A program made the translations under genes and the position numbers. The notes beneath the pieces were generated by a model that made no database searches, had not been told where the DNA came from, and saw only the letters and a program-made list of their open reading frames with translations. This document shows positions 38,454 through 46,608 of a stretch of 64,000 bases of DNA, piece after piece. Source of the stretch: Fodinibacter sp963763015. Lineage in GTDB: Bacteria; Actinomycetota; Actinomycetes; Actinomycetales; Dermatophilaceae. Location: assembly GCA_963763015.1 (NCBI GenBank), contig CAVXML010000007.1, positions 372,001 to 436,000 on the forward strand, read 5' to 3'. Each line of letters begins with the position of its first letter. The first letter of the stretch is position 1.

Positions 38454-38492
38454 TTCACCCTCGCACCACATCCGATGTGGTGCGAGGGTGAA
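38454..38492 (+). terminator. Hairpin with 18-bp perfect arms after rpfB
   Basis: TTCACCCTCGCACCACAT (38454-38471) and its exact complement (38475-38492) enclose a 3-nt loop. It is the strongest hairpin in the window. There is no T-run, but position and strength suggest an actinobacterial I-shaped terminator. Confidence 0.75.
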
Positions 38493-38558
38493 GCATGCCG
38501 GGTGTGGGTGTCGGGTGCCGGGTGCCGGCGGCGCCCGCGGACGTCGCCGGGTCGTCGT

Positions 38559-38564
38559 TAGGGT
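38559..38564 (+). promoter_or_regulatory. -10 element, leaderless rsmA
   Basis: TAGGGT, 6 nt before the rsmA ATG. Confidence 0.5.
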
Positions 38565-38570
38565 GAGCGC

Positions 38571-39458
38571 ATGACCGACCGCCCGGAGGCGACGCTGCTG
38601 GGGGCGGCGGAGGTGCGCGACCTCGCGGCGCGCCACGGCATCCGACCGACCAAGGCGTGGGGACAGAACTTCGTGGTCGACGGCAACACCGTGCGGCGCA
38701 TCGTCCGGCTCGCAGGGGTGGGGGCGGGGGACACGGTCGTCGAGGTGGGTCCCGGGCTGGGGTCGCTCACCCTGGCGCTTCTGCCCGTTGTCGACCGGGT
38801 GGTCGCGGTCGAGGTGGACCCGGTGCTCGCCGCCGCGCTGCCCGCCACGGTCGAGGCGCACGCGCCCTCCCTGGGCGACCGGCTGGCGGTGGTGCAGGCC
38901 GACGCGTTGACGGTGCAGGACCTTCCGGGTCCGCCGCCGACGGCCCTCGTCGCGAACCTGCCGTACAACGTCTCGGTGCCCGTCGTCCTCCGCTTCCTCG
39001 AGCTCTTCCCCGGCCTGCGGACCCTGCTCGTGATGGTGCAGCTGGAGGTCGCAGAGCGCCTCGCCGCCCCGCCCGGGTCGCGGACCTACGGCGTGCCCAG
39101 CGTCAAGGCAGCCTGGTACGCCGACGTCAGGCTCGCCGGCCAGGTGTCGCGCCGCGTCTTCTGGCCGGCGCCGAACGTGGACTCGGGCCTCGTCGCACTC
39201 ACCCGGCGTCCACCGCCGAGCACGACCGCCACCCGGGAGGAGGTCTTCGCCTGCATCGACGCGGCGTTCGCCCAGCGGCGCAAGACCTTGCGGGCGGCCC
39301 TCACGCCGTGGGCCGGCTCGCCCGCACGGGCCGAATCCGCGCTGGTCGCGGCCGGTGTCGACCCGCGCGCCCGTGGCGAGCAGCTCGACGTCACGGCCTT
39401 CGCAGCGGTCGCGGCGGCCCGGTCCCACGCAGCGCCCGAGACCACGCCGTCTGGCTAG
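38571..39458 (+). CDS. rsmA: 16S rRNA dimethyladenosine transferase RsmA/KsgA
   Basis: 295 residues. SAM-binding EVGPGLGSLTLALL, the acidic VAVEVDP, the catalytic motif VANLPYNVSVPVV (NLPY), and the C-terminal RNA-binding domain with AFAQRRKTLRAAL. It dimethylates A1518 and A1519 in helix 45. Its TAG stop is the first half of the -10 of ispE. Confidence 0.94.
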   Translation: MTDRPEATLLGAAEVRDLAARHGIRPTKAWGQNFVVDGNTVRRIVRLAGVGAGDTVVEVGPGLGSLTLALLPVVDRVVAVEVDPVLAAALPATVEAHAPSLGDRLAVVQADALTVQDLPGPPPTALVANLPYNVSVPVVLRFLELFPGLRTLLVMVQLEVAERLAAPPGSRTYGVPSVKAAWYADVRLAGQVSRRVFWPAPNVDSGLVALTRRPPPSTTATREEVFACIDAAFAQRRKTLRAALTPWAGSPARAESALVAAGVDPRARGEQLDVTAFAAVAAARSHAAPETTPSG

Positions 39459-39461
39459 TGT
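39456..39461 (+). promoter_or_regulatory. -10 element for ispE built on rsmA stop codon
   Basis: TAGTGT: the TAG is the rsmA stop codon, and the ATG of ispE follows after 6 nt. Confidence 0.5.
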
Positions 39462-39467
39462 GGGCGC

Positions 39468-40397
39468 ATGACCGCCGCCCCCCTCGTGCCCGGCCCGGTG
39501 ACCGTGCGCGTGCCGGCGAAGGTCAACCTGGAGCTCCTCGTCGGGCCGCGGCGCAAGGACGGATACCACGCGCTGTCGACCGTCTTCCACGCGGTCGGGC
39601 TCTACGACGACGTGACGGTCTCGGCTGCGGACGACTGGGGTCTCAGCGTCTCGGGTCCGCTCGCCGACGGCGTCCCCACGGACGGCGACAACCTCGCGAT
39701 GCGCGCGGCGCGGCTCGTCGCGGGCCGCTTCGACATCGAGCCGGTGCACATCGGGATCCGCAAGGGGATCCCCGTGAGCGGTGGGATGGCGGGCGGCTCC
39801 GCCGACGCGGCCGCGACGCTCGTCGGGCTCGACCACCTCTGGGACCTCGACCTCGACCGGGAGGCGATCGAGGAGCTCGGCGCCGAGGTGGGCAGCGACG
39901 TACCGTTCCTCGTCGCCGGGGGAACCGCGATGGCGAGCGGGCGCGGGGAGCTGCTCGCCCCGGTGCTCGCCCGGGGGACCTACCACTGGGTCTTCGCCTT
40001 GTCCGACGGTGGCCTGTCCACCCCGGCCGTGTACGCCGAGTTCGACCGACTGCGCGGTGCCGAGAGGGTTCCGGACCCGGTGCCGAACCCTGCGCTGATG
40101 AGTGCCCTGCGCAGCGGAGACCCGCACGAGCTGGCCCCCCAGCTCGCGAACGACCTGCAGGATGCCGCGTTCTCACTGCGTCCGGAGCTCCGCGACGTGC
40201 TCGTCGCTGGAATGGAGTACGGCGCCCTCGGTGGCATCGTCTCCGGGTCAGGACCGACGCTGGCCTTCCTCGTCGAGGACAACGAGTCCGGCATCGACCT
40301 CGCCGTGGCCCTGACGGCCAGCGGTGTCGTCCGCGACGTCCGACGGGCGAACGGTCCGGTGCACGGCGCGCACATCATCCACCACCTGGTCGACTGA
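39468..40397 (+). CDS. ispE: 4-diphosphocytidyl-2-C-methyl-D-erythritol kinase IspE
   Basis: 309 residues. GHMP kinase with KVNLELLVGPRRKDGYHALS at the N-terminus, the ATP loop PVSGGMAGGSADAAATL, and the C-terminal glycine motif ALGGIVSGSGPTLAFL. It phosphorylates CDP-ME in the MEP isoprenoid pathway. The stop TGA is directly followed by the GTG of the ABC-F gene with no gap. Confidence 0.94.
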   Translation: MTAAPLVPGPVTVRVPAKVNLELLVGPRRKDGYHALSTVFHAVGLYDDVTVSAADDWGLSVSGPLADGVPTDGDNLAMRAARLVAGRFDIEPVHIGIRKGIPVSGGMAGGSADAAATLVGLDHLWDLDLDREAIEELGAEVGSDVPFLVAGGTAMASGRGELLAPVLARGTYHWVFALSDGGLSTPAVYAEFDRLRGAERVPDPVPNPALMSALRSGDPHELAPQLANDLQDAAFSLRPELRDVLVAGMEYGALGGIVSGSGPTLAFLVEDNESGIDLAVALTASGVVRDVRRANGPVHGAHIIHHLVD

Positions 40398-42248
40398 GTG
40401 GCGAACCTCGTCTCGGTCGAGCGGGCTTCGCTCGCCCTCGGCACCGCCCAGGTCCTCGACGCCGTGTCGCTCGGGGTCGGCGGTGACGACCGCATCGGCG
40501 TCGTGGGGCGCAACGGCGGCGGCAAGACGACACTGCTTCGCGTGCTGGCCGGACAGCTGGAGGTCGACTCGGGTCGGGTGGCCCGGGTGGGCGGGCTCAC
40601 CGTCGGGGTGCTGGCCCAGGACGACGAGCTGGACCCCGCCGCCACCGTCGCGGCCACGGTGCTGGGCGAGCTCCCTGAGCACGTCTGGGCGTCGGACCCC
40701 CGCATCCGCGACGTGCTCACCGGCCTCCTCGGTGGTACCGGCGCCCCGGCGGTCGGCGGCATGTCGGCGCCCGTAGGCCCCCTCTCCGGAGGGGAGCGCC
40801 GGCGGGTGGCGCTGGCGGGTCTCCTCGTGGCGTCTCCCGGCCTGCTCCTCCTCGACGAGCCCACGAACCACCTCGACGTCGAGGGTGTGGCCTGGCTGGC
40901 CGACCACCTCGTGACCCGTCATGCCCGACAGGACAACGCGGTGGTCGCGATCACCCACGACCGGTGGTTCCTCGACGCGGTCGCGACGCAGACCTGGGAG
41001 GTGCAGTCCGGGTCCGTCCACTCCTACGACGGCGGGTACGCCGCCTACGTCCTGGCGAAGGCGGAGCGGGAGCGGATGGCCGGGGTCAGCGCGGAGCGTC
41101 GTGACAACCTGCTGCGCAAGGAGCTCGCGTGGCTGCGGCGGGGCCCGCCCGCCCGCACGAGCAAGCCGAGGTTCCGGATCGACGCCGCCAACGCGCTCAT
41201 CGCCGACGAGCCGCCGCCCCGGGACGACGTCGAGCTGGTCCGGTTCGCCACGACCCGGCTCGGCAAGGACGTCGTCGACCTGCTCGATGCGCGCGTCACC
41301 GCCGGGGACCGGGTGCTTCTCGACCACCTCACCTGGAGGCTGGCGCCCGGGGAGCGCACCGGCGTCATCGGCGTCAACGGTGCAGGCAAGTCCACCCTCC
41401 TGCGTGCGATCGCGGGGGAGGCCCCGCTCGCCGCGGGGAAGCGGAAGGCAGGCGTGACGGTGCGCCTCGCGATGCTCTCCCAGGAGGTACGAGAGCTCGA
41501 GCCGTGGGCCGAGCGTCGGGTCATCGAGGCGGTGGAGGACGTGAGGTCGGTCGTGCGGCTGGGGAAGAAGGAGCTCACGGCATCCCAGCTCGCGCAGCGA
41601 CTCGGGTTCACCGGCGCCCGGCAGCAGACACGGGTCGGCGACCTGTCCGGCGGCGAGCGCCGGCGCCTACAGCTCACCCGGCTGCTCATGGACGAGCCGA
41701 ACGTGCTCCTCCTCGACGAGCCGACGAACGACCTGGACATCGAGACCCTCACCTCCGTCGAGGACCTCCTCGACGGCTGGGCCGGCACCCTCGTGGTCGT
41801 GTCCCACGACCGCTACCTGCTCGAGCGGGTGTGTGACCGGCAGGTCGCGCTCCTCGGCGACGGTCGGCTGCGCGAGCTGCCCGGTGGTGTCGCCGAGTAC
41901 CTCCGCCTGCGGGCCACCGACGAGCACCGTGACGGCGGTCGGTATGCCGGGGCCGAGACCGCCGGTTCGGCATCCGCGCCCGGAGACGCCGGCCCGCCGC
42001 CGGGAGCTGCGCCGGGGACCGCAGTTCTCTCGCCGGCGGAGGTACGTGAGGCCCGCAAGACGATGGCGCGGGTCGAGAAGCAGCTCGCCCGGCTGTCGGA
42101 GCGCGAGGAGCGCCTGCACGCAGCGATGCTGGCGGCCGCGACGGACCACGAACGGGTGCTGGGCCTGAACCGCGAGCTGCGAGAGGTCGTCGACGAGCGG
42201 GAGGTCCTCGAGCTCGAGTGGCTCGAGGCCGCCGAGCTGATCGGGTGA
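40398..42248 (+). CDS. ABC-F family ATPase
   Basis: 616 residues, two ABC domains and no membrane helices. First: GRNGGGKTT, LSGGERRRV, LLLDEPTNHLD. Linker: about 85 residues with AERERMAGVSAERRDNLLRK. Second: GVNGAGKST, LSGGERRRLQL, LLLDEPTNDLD. The C-terminus has a disordered stretch then a coiled coil (VEKQLARLSEREERLH). ABC-F proteins act on the ribosome in translation control or antibiotic protection; this one is the type regularly placed after ispE in actinobacteria. GTG start directly after the ispE stop. Confidence 0.9.
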   Translation: MANLVSVERASLALGTAQVLDAVSLGVGGDDRIGVVGRNGGGKTTLLRVLAGQLEVDSGRVARVGGLTVGVLAQDDELDPAATVAATVLGELPEHVWASDPRIRDVLTGLLGGTGAPAVGGMSAPVGPLSGGERRRVALAGLLVASPGLLLLDEPTNHLDVEGVAWLADHLVTRHARQDNAVVAITHDRWFLDAVATQTWEVQSGSVHSYDGGYAAYVLAKAERERMAGVSAERRDNLLRKELAWLRRGPPARTSKPRFRIDAANALIADEPPPRDDVELVRFATTRLGKDVVDLLDARVTAGDRVLLDHLTWRLAPGERTGVIGVNGAGKSTLLRAIAGEAPLAAGKRKAGVTVRLAMLSQEVRELEPWAERRVIEAVEDVRSVVRLGKKELTASQLAQRLGFTGARQQTRVGDLSGGERRRLQLTRLLMDEPNVLLLDEPTNDLDIETLTSVEDLLDGWAGTLVVVSHDRYLLERVCDRQVALLGDGRLRELPGGVAEYLRLRATDEHRDGGRYAGAETAGSASAPGDAGPPPGAAPGTAVLSPAEVREARKTMARVEKQLARLSEREERLHAAMLAAATDHERVLGLNRELREVVDEREVLELEWLEAAELIG

Positions 42249-42272
42249 CCCGCCCTCGCCCCGCTCCCACCC

Positions 42273-42354
42273 GAACCTCTGCTGGCAGACCCTTGGCACC
42301 AGACCACAGGGAGCACCGTGTGGGTTGCTACGGAACCTTTGCCAGCAGAGGTTC
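42273..42354. repeat. Long inverted repeat, dispersed repeat copy 1
   Basis: 15-bp perfect arms: GAACCTCTGCTGGCA at 42273-42287 and its complement at 42340-42354. Inside is a second palindrome, ACCACAGGG..CCGTGTGG. The right 51 nt (42303-42353) match 54375-54425 at about 42 of 51 positions with no gap. It lies between convergent genes; the last eight or so codons of the acyltransferase fusion are inside it. It may also act as a two-way terminator. Confidence 0.75.
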
Positions 42355-44985
42355 GGTGGCGCCGGCGGAGATGGGACGGCGCCGAGGCAGGAGCCGGGCG
42401 GCAAGAGCGCGCACCAGCCCAGGGCCTCGCGTCCAGGCGAGCCAGTACGCGATCCCGACAGCCAGGCCGGCGGCGAACGCGAGCCACGGGGCGCCTCGGA
42501 GCTCCGGTACGACCTGCCAGTGTGCGAGGTAGACGTACAGCGAGCTGGCCGCGAGGACGTGCAAGACCGGGACGGCGGTGCGCGGAACCCGCACGGTCGG
42601 CACCCAGAGCACGAGGAGCACCGCCGCCAGGGTCAGCAGGTCGCGTCGAGGGTTGCCCGAGAACGTGCCGACGCTCGGCACGGCGACCAGGGTCACGAGG
42701 AGACGCGACCGGGTGTCCTTCGCCTTGGCGGCTGCCCAGCCAAGGCAGAAGAGCCACGAGACGACGAGGGCAGAGCCCTGCATGTGCGGCACCGGCGGGT
42801 GGGCGATGTCCCGCCACGACAGCATCCCCAGTCCGGCCAGGCCGAGCGGGAGGAGCACCGGGGCACGTCGCTCGAGGGCGTCACCCCAGGGCGTGGCCAC
42901 CACGAGGGCGACGACGAGCAGCACCAGCACCGCCGCCTCGATGAACCAGAAGCGCCAGTCCGGCCCCAGGCGCTCCTCGCCGAAGACCCAGTTGACCAGC
43001 CCCAACGTCGGGAGGGCGTACTGACCGGCGAGCAGGTGGGCGCCCACGATGACGACGAGTGCTGGAGCGGCGACCCGTCGCACGGCGACGAGCAGCCCGC
43101 GCACCCGTTCCTGTCGGGGCGCTTCGGTCAGCCGGAACCGCGCGAGGTTCCACCCGACGAGCACGAGGAGGGCGTGGGCCGTGCCCTGGAGCTTGAAGGC
43201 GTGGGCATGGGTTCCGACGATGAGCAGGATGGCGACGGCACGCAGCACGACGCTGGTCTCCACCGAGCGGGTCAGCACCCGACCGCCGAACCACGACACC
43301 TGGGCCGGCGCCGCCGGACGCTCGGCCTGGCGGGCCAGCTCGTCCAGCCGGGCCACGCTGAGCAGGTGCCAGTCCGGCGGTAGGTGGCCGAGCCGCTCCT
43401 CCACGTGCAGCGAGACCTCGACGTACGACAGCGAGTCACCACCCAGCGAGGCGAAGGAGTCCTCGGGTGCCACGGCATCCCGCCCGAGCAGGACGGCATA
43501 CCGCTCTGCCAGCGAGCCGGTCAGCGGTCCTGCGTCGGCCGCGGGCGCCGCACCGCCCTCACCGAGGCCGGGCGTTGAGCCCGCCCGGCGCGTCGCAGCT
43601 GCGGCGACAGCTCCGGTCAGCCCGGCGTAGTCGAGCTTGCCCGTGGGCAGTCGGGGCATCTCGGCGAGCCCGAGGTCCCGTACGTCCAGCACCCGAACGG
43701 AGCGCCTCGGCAGTCCCGCAGTCCGCGCCGCCAGCACTGGGAGGTCTTCCGCAGGTCGGATGCCGTCGACGCACACCACGAGAGCGGTGCCACCGTCGAC
43801 ACACCGGACGTCGTGGCCCTCCGCCCGCAGCCGGCCCTCGACGTGGTCCAGGTCAACGCGGTGACCGAGCACCTTGGCCACCCGCGACCGGCGGCCAGTG
43901 ACCTCGAGGAGACCTGCGTCGGTCCAGCGGCCGAGGTCGCCGGTGTGGAGCCGGTCCACCGTGCGCCCGAGGGCCAGGTCGGCGGGGGTCTCGGCGTAGC
44001 CGAGCATCACGTTCGGGCCCGAGTACACGATCTCGCCGTCGACGATGTCCACCGTGCCGCCGGGTACGGGCACACCGACGGTCCCCGGGTGGGAGGAGGC
44101 CAGGTCCGGTGGGAGGTACGCCATCCGCGCCGTGGCCTCGGTCTGGCCGTACATGACGAACAGGTCCCAGCCCTGGCGGTGCCCCATCGCGGCGAGGGCA
44201 GCGACGCGTTCGGGGTCGAGTCGTCCGCCGGCCTGGGTCACGGTGCGCAGGTGCGGCAGCTCCAGGCCCGAGAACCCCACGCGTTCCATCACGTCGAAGG
44301 AGTGCGGGACCCCAGCCAGGGTCGTCACACCCGCCGCGCGCATGAGGCTCCAGAAGCACGGGTCTGCCACCGAGAGGTCGGTGAGCACCACGGACGCGCC
44401 GGCCACCAGGTGGCTGTGCACGACGCTGAGCCCGTAGCAGTAGTGCAGGGGCAGGCTCGTCACGGCCCGGTCCGTCGGGCGGATCGCCAGGTACTCGGCG
44501 ATGGAGCGGGCGTTGCTGTCGAGGTTGTCCCAGGACAGCCGCACGAGGCGCGGCGAGCCGCTGGAGCCGCTCGTGCTGAGCAGCAGGGCGAGGTCGGGGT
44601 GGAGCGGATGCCGCTGCTGGTCGCGGCGTACGTCGACCCTGCCCTCCGGGTCGACGACGATGTCGGGATCCCAGGCGGCGGCGAGGGAGTCCGCCGCCGG
44701 GCCGGGTGGGGGCGTGAGGAGCACCGCATGGCCGGCGGCGTGGGCAGCGAGGTAGCCGACCAGTGTGCCCAGCCCGTTGGCGCCCTGAACCTGGACGAGC
44801 CGGCGCTCGCCCGCAAGCAGCTCGGCCGTGCGGGTGACGCGCCGGGCGAGCTCCGCCCGGCTCAGCGTGCTCAGCATCCCGTTCTCGAGGACGTGCACCG
44901 CTGCGCCGTCCGGGTGCCCCGGGAGCCTGCCGAGCCAGCCTCCGACCGCTGCGGTCGACGTGGGAGGCGCGGAGGCGGGAGGCAC
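42328..44985 (-). CDS. Adenylation-carrier-membrane acyltransferase fusion
   Basis: 885 residues in three parts. (1) Adenylation domain, 1-460: core motifs STSGSSGSP (about 137-145), YGQTE (279-283), HTGDL (347-351), RRSRVAKVLGHRVDL and PTGKLD with the A10 Lys. The A3 loop lacks the usual Lys. (2) Carrier domain, 490-560, with LGGDS; Ser518 is the phosphopantetheine site. (3) Membrane domain, 575-870, about ten helices of acyltransferase-3 type, opening LRAVAILLIVGTHAHAF with the Arg and His typical of that family. I infer that an acid is activated, loaded on the carrier and transferred by the membrane part to an envelope or secreted target, a one-protein analogue of DltA-DltC-acyltransferase logic. 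GTG 44985 is chosen because TACCCT is 6 nt upstream; a start at 45012 would fall in the iron box. Confidence 0.8.
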   Translation of the reverse strand: MPPASAPPTSTAAVGGWLGRLPGHPDGAAVHVLENGMLSTLSRAELARRVTRTAELLAGERRLVQVQGANGLGTLVGYLAAHAAGHAVLLTPPPGPAADSLAAAWDPDIVVDPEGRVDVRRDQQRHPLHPDLALLLSTSGSSGSPRLVRLSWDNLDSNARSIAEYLAIRPTDRAVTSLPLHYCYGLSVVHSHLVAGASVVLTDLSVADPCFWSLMRAAGVTTLAGVPHSFDVMERVGFSGLELPHLRTVTQAGGRLDPERVAALAAMGHRQGWDLFVMYGQTEATARMAYLPPDLASSHPGTVGVPVPGGTVDIVDGEIVYSGPNVMLGYAETPADLALGRTVDRLHTGDLGRWTDAGLLEVTGRRSRVAKVLGHRVDLDHVEGRLRAEGHDVRCVDGGTALVVCVDGIRPAEDLPVLAARTAGLPRRSVRVLDVRDLGLAEMPRLPTGKLDYAGLTGAVAAAATRRAGSTPGLGEGGAAPAADAGPLTGSLAERYAVLLGRDAVAPEDSFASLGGDSLSYVEVSLHVEERLGHLPPDWHLLSVARLDELARQAERPAAPAQVSWFGGRVLTRSVETSVVLRAVAILLIVGTHAHAFKLQGTAHALLVLVGWNLARFRLTEAPRQERVRGLLVAVRRVAAPALVVIVGAHLLAGQYALPTLGLVNWVFGEERLGPDWRFWFIEAAVLVLLVVALVVATPWGDALERRAPVLLPLGLAGLGMLSWRDIAHPPVPHMQGSALVVSWLFCLGWAAAKAKDTRSRLLVTLVAVPSVGTFSGNPRRDLLTLAAVLLVLWVPTVRVPRTAVPVLHVLAASSLYVYLAHWQVVPELRGAPWLAFAAGLAVGIAYWLAWTRGPGLVRALAARLLPRRRPISAGATEPLLAKVP

Positions 44986-44991
44986 CAGTCG

Positions 44992-45021
44992 AGGGTAAGA
45001 GGTAAGGCTCACCTAACTCAA
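44992..45021 (-). promoter_or_regulatory. Promoter of the acyltransferase fusion
   Basis: Minus strand: TTGAGT (45016-45021) as -35, 18-nt spacer, TACCCT (44992-44997) as -10, then 6 nt to the GTG start. The spacer is filled by the iron box. Confidence 0.6.
44998..45016 (-). promoter_or_regulatory. DtxR/IdeR-type iron box
   Basis: Minus-strand TTAGGTGAGCCTTACCTCT agrees with the DtxR/IdeR consensus TTAGGTTAGCCTAACCTAA at 15 of 19 positions, including both TTAGGT/ACCT half-site cores. It lies exactly between -35 and -10, so iron-loaded repressor should block the promoter. Prediction: the fusion gene is expressed under iron starvation. Confidence 0.75.
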
Positions 45022-45091
45022 GCCCAGGGGATGTGACGCCCCCGACCCGCGCGGTCCTGCGCGGTCCCGTGCAGCACGGCTCGGGGCGGGC

Positions 45092-45589
45092 TCAGCCCTC
45101 GGCCTCGAACGGTCGCAGCAGCCTCCGCAGGAGGCCGGCCAGCTCCTGCCGCTCGACAGCGCCCAGGTCCGCGAGGAGCGCTCGCTCGTGGGCGAGCAGG
45201 TCGGAGAGGGCGGCGTCGACGACCGACATGCCGGCCGGGGTGAGGCGCACGATGACGCCGCGCCGGTCGCTGGGGTCGGGGTGCCGCTCGACGAAGCCAC
45301 GGGCCGCGAGGCGGTCGACCCGGTTGGTCATGGTGCCGCTCGTCACGAGGGTCTCGGTGACGAGCTGGCCGGGGCTGAGCTCGTAGGGGTTCCCGGCTCT
45401 GCGCAGTGCGGAGAGCACGTCGAACTCCCAGCCCTCGAGGGCGTGCTCGGCGAAGGCGCTGCCCCGAGCGAGGTCCAGCCGGCGCGCCAGCCGGGAGACG
45501 CGGGACAGCACCGCGAGGGGTTCGACGTCGAGGTCCGGCCGTTCGCGGCGCCACGCGGAGACGATACGGTCGACATCGTCAGCGGGCAT
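45092..45589 (-). CDS. MarR-family transcriptional regulator
   Basis: 165 residues. Winged helix core: EGWEFDVLSALRRAGNPYEL, TETLVTSGTMTNRVDRLAARGFVERHPDPSDRRGV, with the wing D-x-R-R and flanking dimer helices. Such regulators respond to phenolic or oxidative ligands. It is divergent from tam with a 17-bp perfect palindrome between them, so it probably controls tam and itself. ATG start is 7 nt after TAGAGT. It lies upstream of the iron-regulated fusion on the same strand (106 nt to that GTG). Confidence 0.9.
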   Translation of the reverse strand: MPADDVDRIVSAWRRERPDLDVEPLAVLSRVSRLARRLDLARGSAFAEHALEGWEFDVLSALRRAGNPYELSPGQLVTETLVTSGTMTNRVDRLAARGFVERHPDPSDRRGVIVRLTPAGMSVVDAALSDLLAHERALLADLGAVERQELAGLLRRLLRPFEAEG

Positions 45590-45596
45590 GAGGCCG

Positions 45597-45602
45597 ACTC
45601 TA
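45597..45602 (-). promoter_or_regulatory. -10 element, leaderless marR
   Basis: TAGAGT (minus strand), 7 nt before the ATG; the operator palindrome begins 6 nt further upstream. Confidence 0.5.
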
Positions 45603-45607
45603 CTGCG

Positions 45608-45624
45608 CGTCAAGTTACTTGACG
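45608..45624. promoter_or_regulatory. Probable MarR operator, 17-bp palindrome
   Basis: CGTCAAGT-T-ACTTGACG is a perfect palindrome with an odd centre, in the marR-tam divergent gap. TCAAG/CTTGA half-sites are common in MarR-type operators. Confidence 0.7.
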
Positions 45625-45724
45625 TCGAGACACCGGCCTCTCGACACCGCTGCGGAGGTGGCCCGAACCCAGGGGCGACCACCCGCTCGCGGGCCCGCGG
45701 GCGTGACCCGAGCAGGAGGACGAG

Positions 45725-46534
45725 ATGACCGAGCACGTGACCTGGGACCCGACGGCGTATGCCCGGTTCTCGGCCGAGCGCAGTCGTCCCCTCGCCGACC
45801 TCATCGCCCAGGTGCGGACCGACGACCCTGCACTCGTCGTCGACCTCGGCTGCGGCCACGGCCCGGCGACCCTGATGCTGGCCGAGCTGTGGCCGCAGGC
45901 GCGCATCGTCGGCGTCGACGCGTCCGAGGCGATGCTGGAGTCCGCGCGGGGGCGCGATCCCGAGGGGCGCGTGGAGTGGGTGCAGGCGGACCTCCGGGAG
46001 TGGGACCCCACCTCGCTGGGGCAATCCCCGGACGTCGTCGTGACGAGCTCGACCCTGCAGTGGGTGCCCGGGCACCTGGACCTGCTCGACACGTGGGTCG
46101 GGGCGCTCGCCGACGGCGGCTGGTTCGCCCTCCAGGTGCCGGGCAACTTCGACGCGCCCAGCCACCGGCTCATGCGCGAGACGGCCGAGCACCACGAGCG
46201 CGCCGGCGAGCTGACCGCCGCCCTCGACCTGCCCGCGGTCGGGGAGCCCGCCACCTACCTGCGCTACCTCGCCAGGCTCGGCTGCCGCGTGGACGCCTGG
46301 GAGACGACCTACCTCCACGTCCTGGACCCCGAGGGCGAGGAGGAGAACCCCGTGCTCAGCTGGGTGACCGCCACCGCGTTGCGGCCGGTGCTGGACATCC
46401 TGACGGACTCGCACGAGCGTGCGGCCTTCGTCACGCCGTATGCCGAGCAGCTCGCGGAGGCCTACCCGCGCAGTGCCGAGGGCGTCCTCTTCCCCTTCCG
46501 TCGCGTCTTCGCGGTGGCCCGCAAGAACCCCTGA
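45725..46534 (+). CDS. tam: Trans-aconitate 2-methyltransferase
   Basis: 269 residues. Class I SAM methyltransferase with VVDLGCGHGPATLMLAELWP, GVDASEAMLESA and TSSTLQWVPGHLDLLDTW, the last being typical of Tam. MTEHVTWDPTAYARFSAERS at the N-terminus also fits. It methylates trans-aconitate, a side product that inhibits aconitase. ATG has AGGAGGA upstream. Divergent from marR. Confidence 0.9.
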   Translation: MTEHVTWDPTAYARFSAERSRPLADLIAQVRTDDPALVVDLGCGHGPATLMLAELWPQARIVGVDASEAMLESARGRDPEGRVEWVQADLREWDPTSLGQSPDVVVTSSTLQWVPGHLDLLDTWVGALADGGWFALQVPGNFDAPSHRLMRETAEHHERAGELTAALDLPAVGEPATYLRYLARLGCRVDAWETTYLHVLDPEGEEENPVLSWVTATALRPVLDILTDSHERAAFVTPYAEQLAEAYPRSAEGVLFPFRRVFAVARKNP

Positions 46535-46608
46535 CTCAGGGGTCACCGGCGGGCCTCACCACCTCGGCCGGGTTTCCTTCTCAGCCCGCGGATGCCGTGC
46601 GCGGCGGC

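Noticed and set aside
42328..44985. Fusion protein as an epsilon-poly-lysine synthetase or Pls/PosA-type enzyme
   Set aside because: Those have adenylation and carrier domains but a different, longer C-terminal part with tandem C-like or hexapeptide domains; here the end looks like a single acyltransferase-3 bundle.
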